Assembly: GCF_012396125.1 (NCBI RefSeq)
Contig: NZ_JAAXOX010000013.1
Location: 52,027-116,026, forward strand
From: Cellulomonas denverensis
GTDB lineage: Bacteria > Actinomycetota > Actinomycetes > Actinomycetales > Cellulomonadaceae
Length of the DNA: 64,000 bases
Direction of reading: 5' to 3'
The translations under genes and the position numbers were made by a program. Every line of letters starts with the position of its first letter. Positions within the stretch are counted from its first letter, which is position 1. Of this stretch, positions 26,416 to 34,366 are shown one piece after another. Under the pieces are notes generated by a model. The model was given only the letters and a program-made list of their open reading frames with translations. It was not told where the DNA came from and made no database searches.

Positions 26416-26451
26416 GCGCACCGGTCCACCCGGAGCGTCGCCCGCTCCACC

Positions 26452-26483
26452 AGGAGGGTCGTCCCACCCGGGACGGCCCTCCT
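26452..26483 (+). terminator. Terminator after the thioester-domain gene
   Basis: A 14-bp stem with one G-T pair (26452-26465 with 26470-26483) lies between the adhesin stop and the histidine kinase, so the two are separate units. Confidence 0.7.
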
Positions 26484-26515
26484 TCGCGGGTGAGGCGGAC
26501 CGTCCGGCGCCTGGC

Positions 26516-26527
26516 TACCGTCGTCGG
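26516..26527 (+). promoter_or_regulatory. Candidate leaderless promoter of the histidine kinase gene
   Basis: A TACCGT -10-like hexamer lies exactly 6 bases before the ATG at 26528 and there is no ribosome site, the layout of a leaderless transcript. No clear -35. Confidence 0.4.
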
Positions 26528-27568
26528 ATGCGGATCACCCGCCACGACCTGATCGTCGGTGCCGTGTGCGCCACGGTCGGCCTGATCCTGGTGTGGTTGC
26601 GGGCGCTGGAGCGCGTCGGCTGGGCGCCCGTGCCCGCCGAGGCCGCCGCCCAGCTGCTGGCCGCCGCGGCGATCGTCGGCCGCAGGCGCTCCCCGCTGCT
26701 CGCCCTCACGGTGTGCGCCGCCACCTCCTTCGTTTCGCCCGCCCCCGCGACCCTGGTGGCGGTGTTCGCGGTCGCCGCCCAGCTCCCGTCCCACCGCCGC
26801 GCCGCGCTGGCGACCACCGCCACCGTGCTGGCCGCCTTCCCCGCGCTGGCGGTCAGCTCCGGTGCACCGACCGCCGGCACGATCTGGATCGCCTGCGTCC
26901 TGCTGGTCGTCGCCCACCTCGCCGGTCACCTCCAGCGCACCCGCGCGCACGAGGCCGAGCTGCGCGAACAGGCCGCGATCGGCCAGGAGCGCGCCCGGCT
27001 GGCCGGCGAGCTGCACGACGCCGTCGCCCAGCGGCTCAGCGACGTGGTGATCCAGGCGAACCTGATCGGCACCAGCACCGCCCAGCCGGAGGTCGCCGCG
27101 ATGGCCGGCCGGGTCGCCGACAGCGGTCGCACCGCCCTGGCCGAACTGCGCACCCTGATCGGCCTGCTGTCCGCCTCCCCCGCCCCGGCCGCACCCACCG
27201 GCCTCGACGCCCTGCTCCAGCGCGCCCGCGACCTCGGCCAACCGGTGCGCGCCGACCTCTCCCCCGGCCTGCGCCTGGACGGCCTCGCCGGGACCACCGC
27301 CCTGCGCCTGGTCGCCGAGGCCCTGACCAACGCGGCCCGGCACGCCCCCGGCGCCGCCACCACCCTGCGCCTGGCCGACCGGGACGGCGGCATCCAGGTG
27401 CGGGTGACCAACGGCCCCGCCCCGCGACCGGACACCGGCCTGACCGGCGGCGGTCACGGCCTGGACGCCCTCCGCAGGCGGATCGAGCTGCTCGGCGGCA
27501 CGCTGCACGCAGGACCGCACGAGGGCGGCTGGGAGGTGGACGCATGGATACCGGCACCGGCCAGGTGA
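26528..27568 (+). CDS. NarL-type sensor histidine kinase
   Basis: A 346-residue membrane kinase: four or five hydrophobic helices in the first 130 residues, a short coiled stretch, then a HisKA_3 domain with phosphorylated His in AGELHDAVAQRLS. The catalytic domain has the N box (AEALTNAARHA) and G box (GGGHGLDALRRR). No extracellular sensor domain, so the membrane part itself probably senses the signal, as in the LiaS/DesK-like group. It overlaps the response regulator start. Position next to a wall adhesin suggests a cell-envelope signal (inference). Confidence 0.9.
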   Translation: MRITRHDLIVGAVCATVGLILVWLRALERVGWAPVPAEAAAQLLAAAAIVGRRRSPLLALTVCAATSFVSPAPATLVAVFAVAAQLPSHRRAALATTATVLAAFPALAVSSGAPTAGTIWIACVLLVVAHLAGHLQRTRAHEAELREQAAIGQERARLAGELHDAVAQRLSDVVIQANLIGTSTAQPEVAAMAGRVADSGRTALAELRTLIGLLSASPAPAAPTGLDALLQRARDLGQPVRADLSPGLRLDGLAGTTALRLVAEALTNAARHAPGAATTLRLADRDGGIQVRVTNGPAPRPDTGLTGGGHGLDALRRRIELLGGTLHAGPHEGGWEVDAWIPAPAR

Positions 27569-28221
27569 TCGACGTGCTGGTCGTCGACGACGAGGAACTG
27601 CTCCGCTCCGGCATCGCCGCCCTGGTCGCCACCGCCCCCGACCTGCGGGTGATCGGCCAAGCCGCCAACGGCCTGGAAGCCGTCGAACAGGCGACCGCCC
27701 TGCACCCGGACGTCGTCCTGCTCGACATGCAGATGCCGGTGATGGACGGCCTGGACGCGATCGACGGCATCCGCACCGCCTGCCCGGATACCACCATCGT
27801 CGTCCTGACCAGCTTCCTCACCGACGACTACATCCTGCCCGCGCTCCGGGCCGGCGCCTCCGGCTACCTGCTCAAGGACTCCACCCCGCACGAGCTGCAC
27901 GACGGCATCCGCGCCGCCGCAGCCGGGACGATCACCCTCTCCCCCGCCGTCGGCCGCCTCCTACTGGCCTCTGCCGGCGGCGACCCCCAGGGCCGACGTG
28001 CCGCAGCCCGCCACCGGCTGCGCACGCTCACCCCGCAGGAACGCGCCGTCGCCGCGGCCCTCGCCGGGGGCCTGTCGAACGCCCAGATCGCCGCGGCCCT
28101 GTTCCTGGCGCCCACCACGGTCAAGTCCTACGTAGCCAGCGCCATGACCAAAATCGGGGCGGAGAACCGGACCCAGGTCGCGATCCTGGCGCACGAGGCG
28201 GGTCTGGACGCCGCCGACTGA
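27544..28221 (+). CDS. NarL/LuxR-family response regulator
   Basis: A 225-residue two-domain regulator: receiver domain with phospho-acceptor D61 (VVLLDMQMP), acidic pair DD and Lys in YLLKD, then a LuxR helix-turn-helix (LTPQERAVAAAL…NAQIAAALFL…TVKSYV). ATG at 27544 has a good GGAGG ribosome site and overlaps the kinase by 25 bases; a GTG at 27565 (GTGA overlap) is the alternative. It pairs with the kinase immediately upstream. Its targets are unknown. Confidence 0.92.
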   Translation: MDTGTGQVIDVLVVDDEELLRSGIAALVATAPDLRVIGQAANGLEAVEQATALHPDVVLLDMQMPVMDGLDAIDGIRTACPDTTIVVLTSFLTDDYILPALRAGASGYLLKDSTPHELHDGIRAAAAGTITLSPAVGRLLLASAGGDPQGRRAAARHRLRTLTPQERAVAAALAGGLSNAQIAAALFLAPTTVKSYVASAMTKIGAENRTQVAILAHEAGLDAAD

Positions 28222-28304
28222 ACCCACCGGCTTGACGAACGTTCCCACCCACCCACCGGTCACGGTGGTGACTACGTCGGGTCCGTTCACGACGTCTGCT
28301 GGGC

Positions 28305-28556
28305 ATGCTCGGCCCCGCCCTGGGCATCGCTCTGCTCGCCGCGACCGACAGCACATCAGCGAGCCTGCTCACGCGGCTGTTCCTGATCGTGTTCACCGCT
28401 CCACTGACCGCGGTCGGACTTGGCTGGGCAGTGAGGTGGTCGCTCGCACGACGCTCCTGGCACGACGGGATCGCACCGAAGGGCTCACTCCCGCAGCCGT
28501 ACGACCTGGCATACGCGGCCCCGATCGCGATCGCCGCGCTGTTCGCTTCCGTGTGA
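28305..28556 (+). CDS. Small hypothetical membrane protein, 83 residues
   Basis: Two hydrophobic segments, starting MLGPALGIALL, with a basic loop (RRSWHDG) between. No recognised family and no clear ribosome site. It begins a stretch of unusual composition. Real coding status is uncertain. Confidence 0.42.
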   Translation: MLGPALGIALLAATDSTSASLLTRLFLIVFTAPLTAVGLGWAVRWSLARRSWHDGIAPKGSLPQPYDLAYAAPIAIAALFASV

Positions 28557-29181
28557 CGGCGTAAACCCCCTATGTCGAGCCGACATGGTGACGATCGCGC
28601 CGCCCTGCCACACACAAGAGCCCGCCAAAGTTCTGCACGACACCGTCGCACCCTTCTCCTGTCTTCTCTGCGGATCCGCACGCGTGCTGTAGTTCGGCAA
28701 GCGCCTGCCTCGGCTGCACCCCCGCAGGACTTAGCGGCCCGGTCGGCCCCGGACGGTGTGCCGCTCGGCGAGGTGCGTTCGAGGCCGAAGGAGTCGGCGG
28801 GCACCCCGGTGATGCCCTAGCAACTTCGCCCGCACGAACTGCGCGGCGGCGCGTCCGCCATCACGCATCAGCCGAACGCGCCTCTGAACTCTGCGGTGCC
28901 AGTGGGAAGATCCTCTGCAACCGTTATCGCCACAGCCGCGTCCGTTGGCGAGACCATAAGAGCTGTGGTGTCCACGACGCTGGGTCGAGTTGCGTCGGAT
29001 CCGCGGTCAACGCAGCTGTGGGTCTGGCCACTTTGGGCCTGGGTTCCGCGATCGCTCGCGAGGGAATCGGCCTCGGCGGCACTATGTACAGTGCGTCTCA
29101 TGTGCAATTGTCGTCGAGAATCGGAGCACGCGTGACGGCCGGGGTGTTCGAACTCGGCGCACTGGCCCACTCGGAGTGCTC
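28557..29181. other. No convincing gene, 625 bp of atypical composition
   Basis: Short open frames exist on both strands but none has a ribosome site, a domain or normal codon pattern. A CxxC-bearing reading begins near 28585 and soon stops. The text is less GC-rich than the core genome and may be decayed accessory sequence. Confidence 0.5.
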
Positions 29182-29613
29182 ATGAGTTCCTCAGGCGGAG
29201 GTTTCGTCTGGGTCCTGACGATCCTCCTGGGCGCGCTTCTGGTGAGCGTCTGCACCGGCGGCATCGTGAGGTCGATCTCACCCGTGCCTAGCGAAACGAC
29301 GCTACGCCGGGTATCGGATGCGACATGGTGGGTGGCCCCGGCACTCGTCACCATAGGTGGTCTCATCTCAGCGTGGACCGTCCGCGCGGCCCCGCTTGTA
29401 GCGCTGGGCGTGGGTACCCTCGCTGTGCTCGCAGCGGCGCTGTGCTACCAATGGCGACCCAAGCGGGCTGATGCGCTCTGGGTGCCCGGTTGGCTATTGC
29501 GACTGCGTGCGACTGTCCGGGTGCCGATCCGCGACTCGGCTGCGTGGCGACGGCAGTTGACTTCCCTAGGCGTCGGGATCTGCGTGCTGGTGGTCTCTGC
29601 AGCCCTCGGGTGA
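29182..29613 (+). CDS. Hypothetical four-helix membrane protein
   Basis: A 143-residue protein with about four hydrophobic helices, starting MSSSGGGFVWVLTILLGALL. I use ATG at 29182, preceded by GGAG; the frame is open further upstream but without a credible start. The central loop is basic (RPKRADALW). Unknown family, lying in a low-GC-for-genome stretch with other small membrane proteins. Confidence 0.5.
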   Translation: MSSSGGGFVWVLTILLGALLVSVCTGGIVRSISPVPSETTLRRVSDATWWVAPALVTIGGLISAWTVRAAPLVALGVGTLAVLAAALCYQWRPKRADALWVPGWLLRLRATVRVPIRDSAAWRRQLTSLGVGICVLVVSAALG

Positions 29614-29808
29614 GAGCGCTGTAGGATCTGGCGGCTCGACAAACCCGGCGCCCGGACCAGCCAGGCCACGGTCGCCGAGCCGCGACCTACGACGCTTCCC
29701 GGATCACCGCGGGGCGCGAATGGGCATTGTGGGATGCACTGGGCAATGTGAACATGAAAACAATTCACCCGACACGATTCCCCGGTAGTTGCGCAGAAAA
29801 GTGACCAC

Positions 29809-30210
29809 ATGAGCCTGGACCTGCGGACCGCCGTCTCGCTGGCATTCTTCATCTTTGCCGTACTGGTTTCCATGGTGACAACGGGGGCGGTTGTAGTCCC
29901 CGCCCGAGCTGCAACCTCCGTGCGCGAGCGCAGATGGCGATGGGCCCCTGCCGTTGCGCTCGTCGCCGCATGCTTGGCCATGACACTTCTGCCGTGGTGG
30001 CCGAGCAAGTTAGTATGCGGTCTTGCCGCAGTCCTGTCCCTGATCGCACACTGGACCCGACCAAAGCCAGGAATAGAGTCACCCCAGCGAGCGCGGCGCG
30101 CCGCCGCCAACAATGACATGCGATCAGCGGCCCGACTGATACTCCTGGCCGCATCGATAGTCATTCTGGGACTTGGAGTGTTCTGGGCTTTCACGAATAC
30201 TGCGAGATAG
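29809..30210 (+). CDS. Hypothetical membrane protein, 133 residues
   Basis: Starts MSLDLRTAVSLAFFIFAVLV; three or four hydrophobic helices separated by basic loops (SVRERRWRW and SPQRARRAAA). No ribosome site of note, no recognised domain. Codon use is less biased to G/C at third positions than in core genes, in line with foreign origin (inference). Confidence 0.5.
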   Translation: MSLDLRTAVSLAFFIFAVLVSMVTTGAVVVPARAATSVRERRWRWAPAVALVAACLAMTLLPWWPSKLVCGLAAVLSLIAHWTRPKPGIESPQRARRAAANNDMRSAARLILLAASIVILGLGVFWAFTNTAR

Positions 30211-30244
30211 CCAAAGTTCTACGACGTTCGCAGGGTGCCGCGGC

Positions 30245-30450
30245 CAAGAGCGCCGCAGGTACGCTCACGCGGATGACCGGCTCTGCCGCGCGCGCCCCCG
30301 AGCAGACAGTGACAACTAACCTTGCCTGCTCGAGAGATGAGCGTTCGACGCTGCGGACAAAAACAGCCGCAGCCGCGGCTTCAGGTACGCTCCAGCGAAC
30401 GCCGGGCTCTGCTGCGCGTGCCGCTGCGGACAGGACATCACTGGTAGCAG
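30245..30450. repeat. Imperfect duplicated segment
   Basis: Two related segments begin at about 30252 and 30377, sharing CAGGTACGCTC followed by a diverged GGCTCTG(C/T)(C/T)GCGCG stretch. Translated on the minus strand (30191-30496) they give matching units ARAAEP..R.SVP, but no start or ribosome site makes that frame convincing. Confidence 0.45.
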
Positions 30451-30489
30451 ACGCCTGGTCCGCGCTGCAGATGGGCGGGGAGGTGCTCT

Positions 30490-31020
30490 GTGGCACTGGC
30501 GCAGCGCACTAAGTACCGACCCATCAGCGAGAGCCCGTTGACGCTGGCGATCATGTCGACGCTTCTGACCATCTTCTACCGTGCTCTCCGCCGCGGCGAG
30601 GGTGGCTCAGGCAAGCAGACAGCTATCGCCGTGATCGACCGGGCTTGGGGGCCATCACCCGACCCGGACGTGCGTGAGAGCATGGCCGTGGCTCTCTCCC
30701 AGTTCCTCACGTTCGCGGGGGCCGCTCTCGGTACCGCGGTCGGCCTGCCGTGCATCGCACTCGCAGCTGCCGTCGACCACGCTCTGGGCGTGCGTCTTCT
30801 CGCCCTAGCGCTGAGCGTGAGCGCACTGCCGCTCCTTGGGCTGTCCCTCGTCTGGGCTCTCCGAGCGGTCCGCGGGACCCGATCGATCCGGGCGTGGCGC
30901 CGGGCAGAGACAGGCCCGTTCGTCCCCGATCCGGCCTCGCAGCCCAGGGACATCGATCTCGCGCTCGCCGCGATCCCATGGGCAGCCCTATCGGCACTGA
31001 TCTGGGCGATCGTTCTGTAG
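30490..31020 (+). CDS. Hypothetical membrane protein, 176 residues
   Basis: GTG start at 30490 with a strong ribosome site (GGGGAGG). The N-terminal 65 residues are soluble and basic, followed by three or four hydrophobic helices. No family recognised. It is the best-supported of the small genes in this accessory stretch. Confidence 0.6.
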   Translation: MALAQRTKYRPISESPLTLAIMSTLLTIFYRALRRGEGGSGKQTAIAVIDRAWGPSPDPDVRESMAVALSQFLTFAGAALGTAVGLPCIALAAAVDHALGVRLLALALSVSALPLLGLSLVWALRAVRGTRSIRAWRRAETGPFVPDPASQPRDIDLALAAIPWAALSALIWAIVL

Positions 31021-31387
31021 GACGATGGCTCCGAGCCAACCCGCGCCCCACAGACGAAGAACGTCGATCCCTCACGCACGAGACCGACTGATCTGACCCC
31101 GCCACGCCCGATCGTGGCCGTCTCCACCCGGCTCACGACAAGCCCCGCGGCATGGCCCTGCGCATGCGACTCACCACCGGTGACATCCCCCGCCGCAACA
31201 GCCCGGCTAGACGCACAGGCGGGCGACCCCACCCACACGAACTCAACAGCACCACTCGCACAACCCGCTGACCCACCCGGTCAGCGGGCACCGTGGCGTG
31301 CACCCACGAGCCCCTCGAGCGCCCCTGGCCGGCGACTCCAGCACACCAACGTGCTGACGAAACCGCAGGTCACACCGCAGAAACAGA
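31021..31387. other. Non-coding stretch upstream of tRNA-Leu terminator
   Basis: About 370 bases with no supported gene, RNA or repeat; only short open frames. Confidence 0.5.
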
Positions 31388-31420
31388 AAACCCCCGGCCG
31401 GATCACTCCGACCAGGGGTT
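31388..31420 (-). terminator. Terminator of tRNA-Leu
   Basis: An imperfect stem between AACCCC-side 31388-31401 and 31407-31420, followed on the minus strand by TTTTCTGTTT. A T-rich tail is unusual in this genome and marks a Rho-independent terminator 40 bases after the tRNA. Confidence 0.65.
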
Positions 31421-31460
31421 ACCTGAACAACTTCGGCCGTCCTAGACGAACAACCCACTG

Positions 31461-31543
31461 TGCGCGAGGGGGGATTTGAACCCCCACGCCCTTTCGGACA
31501 CTGGCACCTGAAGCCAGCGCGTCTGCCGTTCCGCCACTCGCGC
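31461..31543 (-). tRNA. tRNA-Leu (anticodon CAG)
   Basis: An 83-nt class II tRNA. The acceptor stem GCGCGAG (31537-31543) pairs with 31462-31468; anticodon stem CTGGC/GCCAG holds loop TTCAGGT, giving CAG. The variable arm is long as expected for Leu, and GGTTCAAATCC forms the T arm. The 3' CCA is not encoded. Confidence 0.96.
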
Positions 31544-31791
31544 GCTGGAGAACATTAACACGATCCGGGGGTGCCCTTGCACATCGCCCCCGAGCGGCCC
31601 GAACCACCCTCCCGGAACGTCCGCGACCACGCGACCTCCACATCCGTGCACGAGACCGCCCCGCGCGCCGCCGGTCCGATGACGCGATCCGGAGCGTCCC
31701 GTCGCTACCATCTACCGAGACTGTCGCCGTGCGCGCTCTGCGGACGGCGTGACCGGACGATCAGCCGTGCTCGGCGAGAGAGGTGGTGCAC

Positions 31792-32508
31792 ATGGGCATC
31801 CTCGACCGGTTCGAACACGGGGTCGAGCGCGTCGTGAACACGGCCTTCGCCAAGGCGTTCCGCAGTGAGGTGAAGCCGGTCGAGCTGGCCAGCGCGTTGC
31901 GGCGGGAGGTCGACGACCGTGCGGCGGTGGTGGGCCGGGACCGCACCGTGGTGCCGAACGAGTTCATCGTGGAGCTGTCGCCGGGCGACTACGACCAGGT
32001 CGAGGCGTGGGGTGCGGAGGCGCTGGCGGACGAGCTGGCGGCGAATGTCACCGAGCACGCCACCGGTCAGCGCTATGCCTTCGTGGGACCGGTGACGGTC
32101 GCCTTCCACGAGTACGAGGATCTGGAGACCGGCCGGTTCCGGGTGAAGTCGGCGACCGTGCGGGGTGCGGCAGCCCCGGCGACGACGGCAGCGCCCAGTC
32201 CCCGGCACCCGCTGATCGACATCGACGGGCAGCGGTATCTGCTGACCGGGCCGGTGACCGTGATCGGCCGCGGCTCGGAGGCGGACATCGTGGTGGACGA
32301 CCCGGGGGTCTCCCGCCGCCACCTGGAGATCCGGGTGACGCCGCAGGGTGTGGTCGCCTCGGACCTGGGTTCCACCAATGGTTTGTACGTGGAGGGGCAC
32401 CAGGTTCCGGCCGCCACCCTCCTGGACGGGAACACTCTGACGATCGGCCGGACCCGCATCATGTTCTGGACCGGCGACGGCGACGGCGAACAGGAGCCGG
32501 GCGAGTGA
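31792..32508 (+). CDS. fhaA: DUF3662 and FHA domain protein FhaA
   Basis: A 238-residue cytoplasmic protein: an N-terminal DUF3662 domain (GILDRFEHGVERVVNTAF) and a C-terminal forkhead-associated domain (VIGRGSEADIVVDD…SRRHLEI…DLGSTNG) that binds phosphothreonine. In mycobacteria FhaA binds phosphorylated MviN/MurJ and links PknB to wall synthesis. ATG at 31792 has GAGAGAGG ahead of it. First gene of the fha-pstP-rodA-pbpA-pknA-pknB block. Confidence 0.92.
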   Translation: MGILDRFEHGVERVVNTAFAKAFRSEVKPVELASALRREVDDRAAVVGRDRTVVPNEFIVELSPGDYDQVEAWGAEALADELAANVTEHATGQRYAFVGPVTVAFHEYEDLETGRFRVKSATVRGAAAPATTAAPSPRHPLIDIDGQRYLLTGPVTVIGRGSEADIVVDDPGVSRRHLEIRVTPQGVVASDLGSTNGLYVEGHQVPAATLLDGNTLTIGRTRIMFWTGDGDGEQEPGE

Positions 32509-32517
32509 ACGGCACTC

Positions 32518-33027
32518 ATGAGTGAACTGACGGTCACCCTGCTGCGCCTGGGGTACCTGGTCCTGCTCTGGGCCCTCGTGCTCTCCGCCATCGGGGTGCT
32601 GCGCCGTGACCTGTACGGCACCCGGATCACCAATCGCCGGCGCGCAGGCGCCACCACCCAGGCCAATGCGAACGCCGCACCGGCCCCCACCCCGGCCGCG
32701 GCACCGAAGCCGGCCCGCAGCGGTGGCCGCCGTTCCGGTCCGACCCGGCTGGTGGTGACCGAGGGCCCGCTGCGCGGGACGACCCTGCCGCTGGGCAGCT
32801 CCGCGGTGCTGATCGGCCGCGCCCCTTCCTGCACCCTGGTGCTGGACGACGACTACTCCTCCTCCCAGCACGCGCGGATCTTCCACCAGGACGACCGCTG
32901 GTACGTGGAGGACCTGGGTTCCACCAACGGCACCTTCGTCGACGACCGCAAGGTCTCCGGCACGGTGGAGGTCCGCCCCGGCACGCCGATCCGGATCGGC
33001 CAGAGCGTCATCGAGCTGCAGGGGTAG
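32518..33027 (+). CDS. fhaB: Membrane-linked FHA protein FhaB/FipA type
   Basis: A 169-residue protein with one N-terminal membrane helix (LRLGYLVLLWALVLSAIGVL), an Ala/Pro linker and a C-terminal FHA domain (LIGRAPSCTLVLDD…SSSQHARI…DLGSTNGTFV). In mycobacteria the homologue connects kinases with the divisome. Ten bases after fhaA. Confidence 0.92.
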   Translation: MSELTVTLLRLGYLVLLWALVLSAIGVLRRDLYGTRITNRRRAGATTQANANAAPAPTPAAAPKPARSGGRRSGPTRLVVTEGPLRGTTLPLGSSAVLIGRAPSCTLVLDDDYSSSQHARIFHQDDRWYVEDLGSTNGTFVDDRKVSGTVEVRPGTPIRIGQSVIELQG

Positions 33028-33031
33028 CGCG

Positions 33032-34366
33032 ATGAGCATCGCGCTGCGGTACGCCGCCCGCTCCGACGTGGGGCTGGTCCGGTCCAACAACCAGGACTCC
33101 GCCTATGCCGGGCCCCACCTGCTGGTGGTCGCCGACGGGATGGGCGGTCACGCCGGCGGCGATGTGGCGTCCTCGGTCGCGATCGCGGCGCTGGCCCCGC
33201 TGGACGGGGAGTCGCACGGCCCGGACGACGCGCTGGACGAGCTGGAGCGCGCGCTGGACAGTGCCCGGGACGAGATCATCTCGCTGTCCCAGGAGCATCC
33301 CGAGCTGGCCGGGATGGGCACCACGGTGACCGCGATCCTGCGCTCGGGCAACAAGCTCGCCATGGTGCACCTGGGCGACTCGCGCGGGTACCTGCTGCGC
33401 GACGGGGTGCTGACCCAGGTCACCTCCGACCACACCTTCGTCCAGCACCTGGTGAACACCGGCAAGATCACCCCGGAGGAGGCCGAGCACCACCCGCAGC
33501 GGTCGGTGGTGATGCGGGTGCTCGGCGACTTCGACTCGGACATCGCCCCGGACCTGTCGGTGCGGGAGGCGCGCTCCGGCGACCGCTGGCTGCTGTGCTC
33601 CGACGGGCTGTCCGGCTTCGTCAGCGGGGACACGATCGCCCGCACCCTGCACGAGATCCAGGACGTCGACACCTGTGCCGAGCGGCTGGTCCAGCTCGCG
33701 CTGCGCGCCGGCGGCGGGGACAACGTCACGGTCGTGGTGGCGGACGTGGTCGAGCTGGACACGCTGCCGGACGGCGCGGGTCCGACCACCAACGCGGTGG
33801 TGGTCGGGTCGGCCGCCACCACCCGCAACATGCCCACCGCGGCCTCGGACGGCCCGGCCGCCCGTGCCGCCGAGCTGTCCCGGCAGGCGAACACCCCGAC
33901 CGGTGGGGTGCCGGTGGTGACCCCGGAGATCGAGGACGAGGACACCGACGACGACGAGCGCCGGGCCCGCCGGCGCCGCCGGACCCGCGGCTGGGTGATC
34001 GCCCTGGTCGCGCTGATCGTGCTGGCCGGGGCCGGGTTCGGCTTCTACCGGTGGACCCAGACCCAGTTCTACGTCGGCGAGTCCGACGGCCGGGTGGCGA
34101 TCTACCAGGGCATCCCGCAGACGCTCGGACCGATCACGTTCTCCGACGTGGTCGAGGTCAGCGAGCTCGACCTGGACGACCTGCCGCAGTACGTCCAGCA
34201 GCGGGTGGAGCAGACCATCCACACCGGTTCCCTCGCCCAGGCCCGTGAGCGCGTGCTCGCGCTGGCCGAGGAGGCCGGTCCAGAGCCGTCGCCGAGCCCG
34301 TCCCCCTCCCCCAGCGTGACCCGCTCCGCCACCGACAGCACCGACCAGCAGACGGCAGGCACCTGA
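33032..34366 (+). CDS. pstP: PP2C-type Ser/Thr phosphatase
   Basis: Dephosphorylates the neighbouring kinases and their targets. The cytoplasmic PP2C domain (first ~240 residues) keeps all metal-site motifs: RSNNQDSAYAG, VADGMGGHAGG, LGDSRGY, CSDGLSGF and GGGDNVTVV. One membrane helix (GWVIALVALIVLAGAGFGFY) precedes an extracellular Ser/Pro tail. 444 residues. Its stop overlaps the rodA start (TGATG). Confidence 0.95.
   Translation: MSIALRYAARSDVGLVRSNNQDSAYAGPHLLVVADGMGGHAGGDVASSVAIAALAPLDGESHGPDDALDELERALDSARDEIISLSQEHPELAGMGTTVTAILRSGNKLAMVHLGDSRGYLLRDGVLTQVTSDHTFVQHLVNTGKITPEEAEHHPQRSVVMRVLGDFDSDIAPDLSVREARSGDRWLLCSDGLSGFVSGDTIARTLHEIQDVDTCAERLVQLALRAGGGDNVTVVVADVVELDTLPDGAGPTTNAVVVGSAATTRNMPTAASDGPAARAAELSRQANTPTGGVPVVTPEIEDEDTDDDERRARRRRRTRGWVIALVALIVLAGAGFGFYRWTQTQFYVGESDGRVAIYQGIPQTLGPITFSDVVEVSELDLDDLPQYVQQRVEQTIHTGSLAQARERVLALAEEAGPEPSPSPSPSPSVTRSATDSTDQQTAGT

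Noticed and set aside
22050..26421. Very long open frames on both strands over the reductase and adhesin genes
   Set aside because: Composition shadows; real genes here have clear motifs, ribosome sites and an operator.
28572..29170. Several 80-100-codon frames on both strands
   Set aside because: No ribosome sites, no hydrophobic or domain pattern, and mutually overlapping.
31243..31711. Short minus-strand frames around the tRNA-Leu gene
   Set aside because: They read through the tRNA itself.
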